Source of the DNA: JAJECS01 sp965198185 | Lineage (GTDB): Bacteria; Chloroflexota; UBA11872 | Length of the DNA stretch: 64,000 nucleotides | Assembly: GCA_965198185.1 (NCBI GenBank) | Contig: CBDAOU010000002.1 | Location: 868,001 to 932,000, forward strand | Direction of reading: 5' to 3' | Shown here: one piece after another, positions 45,923-57,828 of the stretch | Layout: each line of letters starts with the position of its first letter | Numbering within the stretch: the first letter of the stretch is position 1 | The notes under the pieces: model-generated | The model's database searches: none | What the model saw: the letters and a program-made list of their open reading frames with translations, nothing else | Told to the model about the DNA's origin: nothing | Translations under genes and position numbers: made by a program

Positions 45923-47211
45923 TCGCTCAGGGCCGCCAGATCATCCCAGAATCCGGGATAGGACACGGCGGCGCTGGCGGCGCCGTCGATGGTGACGGGG
46001 CCGTTGCCCGCGAGGGCGGCAGCCGCCGCCAGCATGGCGATGCGGTGATCGCCCGCGGCGTCGACGCGTCCGCCGCCGAGCGACTGGACGCCGGCGGCCA
46101 CGAAGCCGTCGGATTGCTCGTCGACCTCGACCCCGAGCGCCGCGAGCGCGGCGGCGGTCGTGCGCAGGCGGTTCGACTCCTTGGCGGCCAGCTCCGCCGC
46201 GTCGCTGAGCCGGGACTCGCCCTCGGCATGCGCGGCCAGCAGAGCGACGAGCGGCGCCTCGTCGATGAGCCGCGGCACGAGGTCGCCGCCCACGTCGCTG
46301 GCGCGCAGGGTTGACGATCGGACCACGATGGTTCCGGCGGGTTCCGGTTCGCGGCGCTCGATCTCGACAGTCAGGTCGGCGCCCATGGCGCGCAGCACGT
46401 CCAGCAGGCCGGTACGCAGAGGGTTGAGACCCACGTCGCGGATGGTGATCTCCGCGTCGGGATGCACTGCCGCCGCCGAGATCCAAAAGGCCGCCGACGA
46501 GAAGTCGCCGGGTATGTCCAGGTCCAGCGGCGCCAGCGACCCGTTGGGCGCGCACGTGACGGCGGCGCCGTCCGACGTGACACCCGCGCCCTGCGCGCGC
46601 AGCAGGCGCTCCGTGTGGTCGCGCGACGGCGCCGGCTGCTCGAGCGTCGTCGGCCCCTCGGCTTGAAGCGCGGCGAGCAGGACGGCCGACTTGACCTGGG
46701 CGCTGGCGACGTTCGACGTGAGGCCGGCGCCCCGCAAGCTGGCCGGCGCGAAGGCCAGGGGCGCGCGGGCGCCGTTGGCGCGGGCGTGGATGTGGGCGCC
46801 CATGGCGCGCAGCGGCTCGATGACGCGCCGCATCGGGCGGCGGCGCAGCGAGTCGTCGCCGGTCAGGAATGAGTGAAACGGCCGGCCGGCGAGGATGCCG
46901 CTCGCCAGGCGCAGCGTGGTGCCGCTGTTGCCGCACGGCAATACGTCGGCCGGCTCGTGCAGGCCGGAATAGCCGCGGCCACGCACCACCAGCTCCTGGC
47001 CGTGCACGGCGTGGTCCACGCCCAGGGCGGCGATGACGCCGGCCGTGGCTTGCGTGTCGGCGCCGAGTCCGGGCCGACGGAAGCGCGAGTCCCCGTCTCC
47101 GATCGCTCCCAGCAGATAGGCCCGATGGGTGATGGACTTGTCGCCCGGCACGCGCAGCTCGCCGCGCAGCCGGCGCGCCGGCTGGACGACGCGAGTCCGC
47201 GCGGGCGACAT
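45919..47211 (-). CDS. aroA: EPSP synthase (3-phosphoshikimate 1-carboxyvinyltransferase)
   Basis: 430 residues from ATG 47211, whose final base starts the aroF stop (TGATG). PGDKSITHRAYLLGAI, GNSGTTLRLASGIL (phosphate site) and ESNRLRTTAAALAALG are seen. It transfers the enolpyruvyl group of PEP to shikimate-3-phosphate and is the target of glyphosate. The residue following NSG in GNSGTTLR follows the sensitive-class pattern, but sensitivity is not proven. Confidence 0.95.
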   Translation of the reverse strand: MSPARTRVVQPARRLRGELRVPGDKSITHRAYLLGAIGDGDSRFRRPGLGADTQATAGVIAALGVDHAVHGQELVVRGRGYSGLHEPADVLPCGNSGTTLRLASGILAGRPFHSFLTGDDSLRRRPMRRVIEPLRAMGAHIHARANGARAPLAFAPASLRGAGLTSNVASAQVKSAVLLAALQAEGPTTLEQPAPSRDHTERLLRAQGAGVTSDGAAVTCAPNGSLAPLDLDIPGDFSSAAFWISAAAVHPDAEITIRDVGLNPLRTGLLDVLRAMGADLTVEIERREPEPAGTIVVRSSTLRASDVGGDLVPRLIDEAPLVALLAAHAEGESRLSDAAELAAKESNRLRTTAAALAALGVEVDEQSDGFVAAGVQSLGGGRVDAAGDHRIAMLAAAAALAGNGPVTIDGAASAAVSYPGFWDDLAALSE

Positions 47212-48245
47212 CAGGTCACCGCGGCAGCGGACGGCACCGAGCGCCCCAGCGCCTGCGCCAGCGGCACGAGCTTGCGCATGAGCTGGGTGAAGTGCTCCAG
47301 GCTGAGGCTCTGCGCCCCGTCGATGAGCGCCGTATCCGGCGAGGGATGCACCTCGAGCAACACGCCGTCGGCGCCGGCAGCGACCGCCGCCAGGGTCATG
47401 GGCTCGACCATGTGCCACTTGCCGGTGCCCTGGGACGGATCCACGATGATCGGCAGGTGGGTGGCGCGGCGCAGCAGCGGGACGGCGTTGAGATCCAGCG
47501 TAAAGCGCGACTCGGTTTCAAAGGTGCGAATGCCGCGCTCGCAGAGCAGAACGTTGGGGTTGCCCGCGGCGAGAATGTACTCGGCGCACATGATCCACTC
47601 TTCGATGGTGTTGCCCATGCCGCGCTTGAGCAGCACCGGCGTCTCGAGCCGCCCGGCCTCCGTGAGCAAGGGGTAGTTCTGGGCATTGCGAGTGCCGATC
47701 TGCAGGATGTCGGCGACATCGGCGACCGCCTCGACCTGGCGGGGGTCGAGCACCTCGGTGATGACGGGCAAGCCGGTGAGCGCCTTGGCTTCCTCGAGCA
47801 AGCGCAGGCCCTCGGGTCCCATCCCCTGGAAACTGTAGGGCGAGCTGCGCGGCTTGAACGCGCCGCCGCGCAGGATGTGCGCGCCCTGCGCCGTGACGTG
47901 CGCGGCGGTTTCGAGCAGCTGCTCGCGGCTCTCAACCGTGCAGGGGCCGGCCATGACCGCAACCGACCCGTCGCCGATGGTCGCGCCGCCCACGCTGATG
48001 CTCGTGCGGTCCTGCCCGTTGCGCTGCGCCGCCAGCTTGTAGGGCGCACCGATGGGCATCGCGGATTCGACGCCCGGCATGCGCTCGATCTGCTGCAGCA
48101 GCTCGGGCGGCCGGCGGCCGATGACGGCGATCACCGTCTTCTCGACGCCGTACAGCATCCGCGTTTCCATACCCTCGGCGCGGATACGTCCGGCGACGGC
48201 TTCGATCTGGTCGCTCGAGGCCTGCTTGGCCAGCACAACAATCAT
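47211..48245 (-). CDS. aroF: 3-deoxy-7-phosphoheptulonate (DAHP) synthase, AroF-I-beta with ACT-like N-terminus
   Basis: 344 residues. An N-terminal ferredoxin-like regulatory domain occupies about 1-75 (MIVVLAKQASSDQIEAVAGR). The barrel has VAVMAGPCTVESREQLLE, GGAFKPRSSPYSFQGMG, and LPIIVDPSQGTGKWH with the metal and PEP residues. It is the first step of the shikimate pathway, condensing PEP with erythrose-4-phosphate. The N-terminal domain suggests feedback by an aromatic amino acid. The ATG follows AAGGAG by eight bases, and an attenuator precedes it. Confidence 0.95.
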   Translation of the reverse strand: MIVVLAKQASSDQIEAVAGRIRAEGMETRMLYGVEKTVIAVIGRRPPELLQQIERMPGVESAMPIGAPYKLAAQRNGQDRTSISVGGATIGDGSVAVMAGPCTVESREQLLETAAHVTAQGAHILRGGAFKPRSSPYSFQGMGPEGLRLLEEAKALTGLPVITEVLDPRQVEAVADVADILQIGTRNAQNYPLLTEAGRLETPVLLKRGMGNTIEEWIMCAEYILAAGNPNVLLCERGIRTFETESRFTLDLNAVPLLRRATHLPIIVDPSQGTGKWHMVEPMTLAAVAAGADGVLLEVHPSPDTALIDGAQSLSLEHFTQLMRKLVPLAQALGRSVPSAAAVT

Positions 48246-48278
48246 GGGCGGGCTCTCCTTCGGTGGAATCCGGGCAAC

Positions 48279-48304
48279 AAAAAAGCAGAGGCGTTGACCT
48301 CTGC
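48279..48304 (-). terminator. attenuator terminator of the aro operon
   Basis: On the minus strand GCAGAGG-TCAACG-CCTCTGC forms a perfect seven-base-pair hairpin followed by TTTTTT, just 33 bases before aroF. It sits 25 bases after the leader-peptide stop. An alternative helix upstream (48306-48314 with 48352-48360, nine pairs: GCCGGCGCG with CGCGCCGGC) abuts it and could compete with its first bases. Confidence 0.8.
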
Positions 48305-48329
48305 TGCCGGCGCGTTCTCGATCGGGTGG

Positions 48330-48407
48330 CTACATGGCGTGCGCACCCGGCCGCGCCGGCTGCATAAACGCGAAGGTATACCGCGCGACCCAACCGAATC
48401 TAGACAT
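48330..48407 (-). CDS. aromatic-rich leader peptide of the aro operon
   Basis: A 25-residue frame from ATG 48407 to TAG 48330. It begins MSRFGWVARYTFAFMQ: Phe at 4, 12 and 14, Trp at 6 and Tyr at 10, five aromatic residues in the first 14. TAGG stands seven bases before the ATG. A longer open frame contains it, but the short reading is favoured because of its place before an intrinsic terminator and a biosynthetic operon for these very amino acids. Stalling at Phe, Trp or Tyr codons would be the signal. No experiment supports it yet. Confidence 0.65.
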   Translation of the reverse strand: MSRFGWVARYTFAFMQPARPGAHAM

Positions 48408-48438
48408 GTATCGACCTACACCTTCGCTGCACGTGGCG

Positions 48439-48467
48439 AGTGTGCGCGCGAGGTTGCCATTCGTCAA
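48439..48467 (-). promoter_or_regulatory. promoter candidate for the aro operon
   Basis: On the minus strand TTGACG (48462-48467) and CACACT (48439-48444) are separated by 17 bases. The -35 is good and the -10 weak. It would give a transcript starting about 25 bases before the leader ATG. The remainder of the gap to 48680 holds no recognised element, apart from alternative starts of the DUF2851 gene. Confidence 0.4.
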
Positions 48468-48680
48468 TGGTCGAATCGAGGTCTCTGGACAGTCGCGTAC
48501 CGTTCGATCGCGCGCAATTCGCCAGGGCAGCCTCGATCGACAGGGTGCGAGCCGCGTGTCGCGCCCGCCTTGACGCCCTTGGCCCGGCCACCGTCTGGCG
48601 GTGCGCCGATGGATAGGCGTTTGCAAGGTTGCACGATGGCGCGGGTATATGCTTGGTCGGCTGCAGCTGGACAGACGGGA

Positions 48681-50081
48681 ATGGCGCAGACACCTAACGG
48701 CGACAACCGACGGCCGGCCTCCGAGGCCGCACTGGTGGCGGCATGGCTGCAGCAGGCGACGCGTCTCGGCCCCTGGCGCGACAGCGCCGGCCGGAGCGTG
48801 GCGGTGATCTATCCGGGGCGCTGGACCGGCCTGCCGGGCCCGGATTTGCGCGACGCCATCGTGAGCATCGACGAGGGGCCGGCGCTGCGGCTTGATCTCG
48901 AGGTGCATGTGAATGCCGCCGACTGGTGGCGCCACGGTCACCACGCCGATCCGGCCTACGCGGCGGTCGGCCTGCACCTGGTGTGGCAGGTGGACGCCAA
49001 TCCGCCCGGGGCATCGCCGGCGGCAATTGCGCTGGGACAGGTGCTCACCACCGCCGGCGAATCGATCGATTCGCGCCCAACGCCCGACATGGAGACGCTC
49101 CCCTGCCGGCGGCCCCACTTGCCGGACGCCGCCTCCCACCAAGTGATCGTGGCGGCCATCGAGGAGCAGGGCCGGCATCGCCACGCTGAGAAGGCGGCGG
49201 TGATGGAGAGCAATATCGCGGCGCTGGGCCCGGACCAAGCGCTGCACCTGGCCATGCTGCGCGCGCTCGGCTATCGGCCCAACGCCGCGGCGTTCGAGGC
49301 CCTGGGCGGCTGTGTCACGAGCAGCCTCGCCGAAGCCCTGAACGGAAACGGCGACGTTGCCGGCCTTGGGGTGCTCGAGGCCGTGCTCATGGGCGCCGCG
49401 GGGCTGCTGCCCGCACAGCGCCCGAGGCATCCGGCCGACGGTTACGCCCGCACGCTGCAGCGCATCTGGCGGTCGTTCGGGAAACTCACCTGCCTGCGGG
49501 CGGACGACTGGACCACGCAGTCGGTGCGGCCGGCGAACCGGCCCACGCGCCGCGTGACCGCGGCGGCGCGGCTGCTCGCCCGGGCGCCGGACGCGGGCGC
49601 AACCATGGTCGAAACCGTGCTGGCAGATGTGCGCCGGGCGGCCGCCGACTCAGATCTGCGCCGGCTCCAGGCCCGGTTTCAGATTGTCGAGCGGCCGGAC
49701 GCCTACTGGGCCCGGCACTACGATTTTGGGCGACCGGCGCGGCGGCCGGCACCCGCGCTGGTCGGTGTCGGCCGGGCGCGGGAGATCCTGGTCAACGCCG
49801 TGCTCCCATTCGCGGCGGCCATGGGGAGTGCGCGCGGCCAGCCGGACCTGACGCGGGCCAGCGCCGACATCCTCGCGGCGCTCCCGGGCGCGATGTGGAA
49901 TCAAGACTCGCGCTACATGGCCCACACGTTGGGTATCGAGCGTCGCGGGCTCGGCGGGGCGCAGGCCCAGCAGGGGATGCTGCGGCTCCACCGCCGCTGG
50001 TGCCGGGACAAGCGCTGCGCGGCCTGCCCCATGGCGCAGCGCGCCGCGGCACCGGGCCTGGCGACGACCGCCGTTCCCTAG
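48681..50081 (+). CDS. DUF2851-family protein
   Basis: 466 residues from ATG 48681, six bases after GACGGG; in-frame ATGs at 48609 and 48636 are possible. The DUF2851 start AAWLQQATRLGPWRDSAGRSVAVIYPGRWTG-type block, then LRLDLEVHVNAADWWRHGHHADPAYAAVGLHLVW, and a C-terminal cysteine cluster CRDKRCAACPMAQR, which could bind zinc, are visible. The family is of unknown function. It converges with the sugar-binding protein gene. Confidence 0.8.
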   Translation: MAQTPNGDNRRPASEAALVAAWLQQATRLGPWRDSAGRSVAVIYPGRWTGLPGPDLRDAIVSIDEGPALRLDLEVHVNAADWWRHGHHADPAYAAVGLHLVWQVDANPPGASPAAIALGQVLTTAGESIDSRPTPDMETLPCRRPHLPDAASHQVIVAAIEEQGRHRHAEKAAVMESNIAALGPDQALHLAMLRALGYRPNAAAFEALGGCVTSSLAEALNGNGDVAGLGVLEAVLMGAAGLLPAQRPRHPADGYARTLQRIWRSFGKLTCLRADDWTTQSVRPANRPTRRVTAAARLLARAPDAGATMVETVLADVRRAAADSDLRRLQARFQIVERPDAYWARHYDFGRPARRPAPALVGVGRAREILVNAVLPFAAAMGSARGQPDLTRASADILAALPGAMWNQDSRYMAHTLGIERRGLGGAQAQQGMLRLHRRWCRDKRCAACPMAQRAAAPGLATTAVP

Positions 50082-50092
50082 AACGACGCGCG

Positions 50093-51436
50093 CTATCCGG
50101 TGGCGGCGAGCGCCAACTCCCGCGCGACGGCCTCCGCCGCGGCGAGGGCTGCTTCGGCCGATTGGCGACCGAAGATCGCCTCTTGCACCTGCGCCTGCAG
50201 CTCGTGCTCCCAGGTCAAGAACCAGCGTTCCCACAGCCGCTCCACGGGACGAGCGGCGGCCAATATCGACATCAGGGCGTCCCGATCGATCCACCCGGCC
50301 AGATCGTCCCCGATCTCCGGCCGCTCGAGCAGCGGACGGTACGCCGGCATCAGCCCCTCCTGCCGCAGCCAGAAGGCGGCCGAGGCATAGTCGCCGGCGG
50401 GCCCGGGGCCTCCCAGGTAGTTCACCAGATCGACGGCGTCAGGCGGGTGCGGCGCGTTCGCGGCCACCGCATAGAGCGGCGTCCAGGCCACCGTGCCAAG
50501 CGGCGCGGCGATGCCGGGAATGGCCGCCGCGCCAAAGGCGCCGGGCGCGGCCTGGTTGAGGCGGCGCAGCACGTGAGCGCCAACGATGCTGAAGATGTGC
50601 TCCTGGCGGGCGAGCGCGTCGTATGTCGCTGAGCCGAAGTCGGGATCGACGATGTTCGACATCGCGGTGGCGTCGCGCAGCCACTCCAGCACCGCGACCG
50701 CCGCCGGATCCGGACCCTCCGGCGCCGCCAGCCGGCCGCCGGACGCGTACACCAGCCCCCACCAGGGGAGGTTCGTGAACACCTTGGGCGCGAGATTCAA
50801 TGAGATGCCGAATTCGACGATTTGCCGGCGCGCGGCGTCGCGGCTGATGTCGGTGAGCTCTTCGAGCGTGCTGGGGACCGGCGCTCCCACGCGGTCCAGC
50901 AGCTGCCGGTTGTAGGCCAGCACCATCACGTCGGCGTAGTACGGCAGGCCCACCACCTGACCGCCAAAGGTCACGGCCTGGCGGGCGTAGGGCCACATGG
51001 CGTCGAGCACCACGCGCCAGGTGTCCGCGGCGCCCAGGGTTTGCAGGGCCCGGCCCGACCACCACGCGCCCACCAGGCCGTCGCGCGCCTGCACGACGTC
51101 CACCGACGGCTGGTGGGTCAGCGCTTCGAGGGCCCGGGTGGGATAGTCGCGCTCCGCCTGCTCATGGAGCACGCGAACGTCGCCGCGGTAACGCTCGAAA
51201 TCGTCGAGCCGCTGTCGCAGCAGGTCGGGCCGGAACGGCCAGCCCAACAGCCGCAGCAGCGCCGGGGCCGGGGTCGACGGCGCCGGCGGTGCGGGGGGTG
51301 GCGCGGTCGGGATTGGCGACGGCGCGGGCGTAACGTCCGGCGCCGCCTCGCCGCAGGCCGCGAACGCGAGGGCGGCTCCCACGCCCGCGCCGATCATTTG
51401 ACGGCGCGAGATGCGGGGGCGCTCGACGTGTCGCAT
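50093..51436 (-). CDS. Tat-exported extracellular solute-binding lipoprotein (family 1)
   Basis: 447 residues from ATG 51436. SRRQMIGAG is a twin-arginine signal and LAFAAC a lipobox, so the protein is folded before export and then anchored. A Pro/Ala-rich linker follows. The binding-protein core includes VGLPYYADVMVLAYNRQLLD and WWGLVYASGGRLAAP. It should deliver a sugar or similar solute to an ABC importer, but the permease and ATPase genes are not beside it. It is divergent from lon, sharing the 159-base intergenic region. Confidence 0.85.
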   Translation of the reverse strand: MRHVERPRISRRQMIGAGVGAALAFAACGEAAPDVTPAPSPIPTAPPPAPPAPSTPAPALLRLLGWPFRPDLLRQRLDDFERYRGDVRVLHEQAERDYPTRALEALTHQPSVDVVQARDGLVGAWWSGRALQTLGAADTWRVVLDAMWPYARQAVTFGGQVVGLPYYADVMVLAYNRQLLDRVGAPVPSTLEELTDISRDAARRQIVEFGISLNLAPKVFTNLPWWGLVYASGGRLAAPEGPDPAAVAVLEWLRDATAMSNIVDPDFGSATYDALARQEHIFSIVGAHVLRRLNQAAPGAFGAAAIPGIAAPLGTVAWTPLYAVAANAPHPPDAVDLVNYLGGPGPAGDYASAAFWLRQEGLMPAYRPLLERPEIGDDLAGWIDRDALMSILAAARPVERLWERWFLTWEHELQAQVQEAIFGRQSAEAALAAAEAVARELALAATG

Positions 51437-51530
51437 AACGTGGGAGTGTAGCCCGGAGCGAGCAGCGCACCGCGTGCGGTCGCGGAGGTCGCCGCTCCAT
51501 TGGAAAATATATGATGCCGGACTGAGAATT

Positions 51531-51551
51531 CTTGACATGGTCACACTCAAT
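51531..51551 (+). promoter_or_regulatory. HAIR-like HspR operator overlapping the lon promoter
   Basis: CTTGACA-N7-ACTCAAT matches the HAIR inverted repeat CTTGAGT-N7-ACTCAAG at 11 of 14 positions with exact spacing. It covers the -35 box, so bound HspR would block RNA polymerase. The operon it controls carries hspR itself (57411-57800). Confidence 0.7.
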
Positions 51552-51560
51552 GTTTAAAAT
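51532..51560 (+). promoter_or_regulatory. sigma-70-type promoter of the lon-dnaK operon
   Basis: TTGACA (51532-51537), 17-base spacer, TAAAAT (51555-51560): a nearly perfect promoter 36 bases before the lon ATG. It is the best promoter in the window and is overlaid by the HAIR-like repeat. Confidence 0.85.
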
Positions 51561-51595
51561 CAGCCTGATATCGTCGCGCAGTGGGGCAAGCCGTG

Positions 51596-54004
<2,409 letters not shown>

Positions 54005-54016
54005 GAGGCAGAGCGA

Positions 54017-55948
<1,932 letters not shown>

Positions 55949-55951
55949 CCC

Positions 55952-56476
55952 ATGAGCGCCACCGATCACAACCAGCGAACGCCCGGCGTGAATGACGACG
56001 CGCCGGTGGCCGAATCCGAGGCGGCGGAGGAGATCGCCGCGCTGCGCACGGAGGTGGAGTCGCTCAACGACAAGCTGCTGCGCGTGCGCGCCGACACGGA
56101 CAACTTCCGCAAGCGGCTTGAACGCACGACCGAGGAACTCGTCCGCGACGCCAAGCGCCGGCTGCTTATGGACCTGCTCAACCTCGCCGACGACCTCGAG
56201 CGGGCACTGGCGGCGTCGCACGATGACGGCAAGGCGCTTGCCGAGGGCGTGGATCTCACCCTCACGCGGCTGCGCGACGGCCTGGCTGGCCATGGCGTCC
56301 GGCCCATGGTGTCCGGCGGCGCCTTCGACCCCAACCTGCATGAGGCCGTCGCGACCGTGGAATCCGCCGAACTTTCTGACGGCCACATCGTGGACGAGGT
56401 CAGCCGGGGCTATCTCTGGGGGGACGTGGTGCTGCGCGCCGCGCGCGTGCGCGTGGCGGTGGCGCCCGAGGACTAG
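55952..56476 (+). CDS. grpE: nucleotide-exchange factor GrpE
   Basis: 174 residues. A disordered, acidic N-terminus is followed by a coiled coil (AALRTEVESLNDKLLRVRAD) and FRKRLERTTEELVRDAKRRLL; the C-terminal beta part ends VVLRAARVRVAVAPED. It releases ADP from DnaK. It starts three bases after dnaK. Confidence 0.93.
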   Translation: MSATDHNQRTPGVNDDAPVAESEAAEEIAALRTEVESLNDKLLRVRADTDNFRKRLERTTEELVRDAKRRLLMDLLNLADDLERALAASHDDGKALAEGVDLTLTRLRDGLAGHGVRPMVSGGAFDPNLHEAVATVESAELSDGHIVDEVSRGYLWGDVVLRAARVRVAVAPED

Positions 56477-56483
56477 CGGCGCC

Positions 56484-57410
56484 ATGGAATACCAGGATTA
56501 CTACAAGACGTTGGGCGTCAGCCGGCAGGCCAGCGACACCGAGCTCAAGCGGGCCTACCGCCGCCTCGCGCGTCGGTATCACCCCGACGTCAATCCCGGC
56601 GACGCCCAGGCGGACACGCGCTTCAAGGAAATCAACGAGGCCTATCAGGTCCTCAGCGACCCGGAAAAACGCAAGCGCTACGACCGCTTTGGATCGAATT
56701 GGCGTCGAACCGGTTCGTTCGAGGAGGCGTTCCGCCACGCCGGAGCGCCGCACGGCGCTTCCCCGCGAGGCTTCGCCGGCGCGGGATTCAGCGATTTCTT
56801 CGAGTCGCTGTTCGGCAGCATGGGCTTCGGCGGCCAGCGTCCGGGGCCGCCTCCCAGCGCGGACGTGGAGGATCGCCTGGACATCGCCCTGCGCGAAGTC
56901 GCCGAAGGCGGCCAGCGCTCGCTGGCCCTGCGCATACCCCAAGCGAACGGCCACGTCCGCGAGCAGCGGATCGACGTCACCATTCCGAGGGGCGTGCGCG
57001 ACGGTCAGCGCCTGCGCGTGGCCGGCCAGGGCAGCATCCGGCCCGATGGCTCGCGCGGCGACCTGTATCTCCGCGTGACAGTGGCGCCCGACTCGCGCTT
57101 CGAGCGCCACGACGCGGACCTGCACACCACCGTGACCATCGGTCTCACCGAGGCCATGCTCGGCGCCAACGTCACGGTTCCCACCCTCGGCGGACCTTCG
57201 TTGACGATGCGGGTGCCGCCGGAAACGCGCGACGGGTCGCGCATGCGGCTTCGCGGCCAAGGGCTGCCCCAGGCCAGTTCGGCTGAGCGCGGAGACATGC
57301 TCGTGCGCATTCGCGTGCGGCTGCCGCAAGACCTCTCACACCGCGAGCAAGCGCTGTTCCGCGAGCTTGCCGAGCTGCGCGGCGAGCAGCCGCTGCCCCA
57401 GCCACGCTAA
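56484..57410 (+). CDS. dnaJ: DnaJ-family co-chaperone (CbpA-like, no zinc finger)
   Basis: 308 residues from ATG 56484. The J domain is residues 5-70 with HPD in RRYHPDVNPGD. A G/F-rich region follows (GFAGAGFSDFFESLFGSMGFGG), then two beta-domains (RIDVTIPRGVRDGQRLRVAGQG and GPSLTMRVPPETRDGSRMRLRG). The CxxCxGxG zinc repeats of type I DnaJ are absent, so it is type II (CbpA/DnaJ2). In HspR operons this type is common. hspR begins directly after its stop. Confidence 0.92.
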   Translation: MEYQDYYKTLGVSRQASDTELKRAYRRLARRYHPDVNPGDAQADTRFKEINEAYQVLSDPEKRKRYDRFGSNWRRTGSFEEAFRHAGAPHGASPRGFAGAGFSDFFESLFGSMGFGGQRPGPPPSADVEDRLDIALREVAEGGQRSLALRIPQANGHVREQRIDVTIPRGVRDGQRLRVAGQGSIRPDGSRGDLYLRVTVAPDSRFERHDADLHTTVTIGLTEAMLGANVTVPTLGGPSLTMRVPPETRDGSRMRLRGQGLPQASSAERGDMLVRIRVRLPQDLSHREQALFRELAELRGEQPLPQPR

Positions 57411-57800
57411 ATGCGCTCCCCCGACGACCTCGACGCCGCCACCGACCAGGACACCGGCATGCGTGAGCGACCCGCGGTGTTCATCGGCGTGGTGGCCGAG
57501 ATCACGCACGTGCATCCGCAGACGCTGCGGCACTACGAGCGCATCGGGCTGGTCACCCCGGGACGATCCCGGGGCAATGTGCGCCTGTACTCACAAGAGG
57601 ACATCGAGCGCGTGCGGCTGATCCAGCGCCTGACCAACGAGCTGGGGGTGAATCTGGCCGGCGTGGAGGTGATTTTGAACATGCGCGATAGCCACGAGCG
57701 CCTGCGGCAGGAATACGAACGCCGCGAGCAACGCTTGCGGGAGCGCCTGACGGCGGAGATCGCGCGACTGCGCAGCGCCCTTCGCCGCGTCGTCGGCTAG
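57411..57800 (+). CDS. hspR: MerR-family heat-shock repressor HspR
   Basis: 129 residues. The winged-helix start is FIGVVAEITHVHPQTLRHYERIGLVTPGRSRGNVRLYSQEDIERV, typical of HspR, and a coiled coil follows (YERREQRLRERLTAEIARL). HspR binds HAIR repeats, in some species together with DnaK. It probably represses this operon through 51531-51551. There is no gap after dnaJ. Confidence 0.92.
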   Translation: MRSPDDLDAATDQDTGMRERPAVFIGVVAEITHVHPQTLRHYERIGLVTPGRSRGNVRLYSQEDIERVRLIQRLTNELGVNLAGVEVILNMRDSHERLRQEYERREQRLRERLTAEIARLRSALRRVVG

Positions 57801-57828
57801 CAGGTACAAGCAAGGAGTCCAGACACCA

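Noticed and set aside
47292..48680. 5' extension of the DUF2851 frame, antisense to aroF and over the leader
   Set aside because: No domain similarity, and it lies over aroF and its leader region; DUF2851 homology starts at about 48681.
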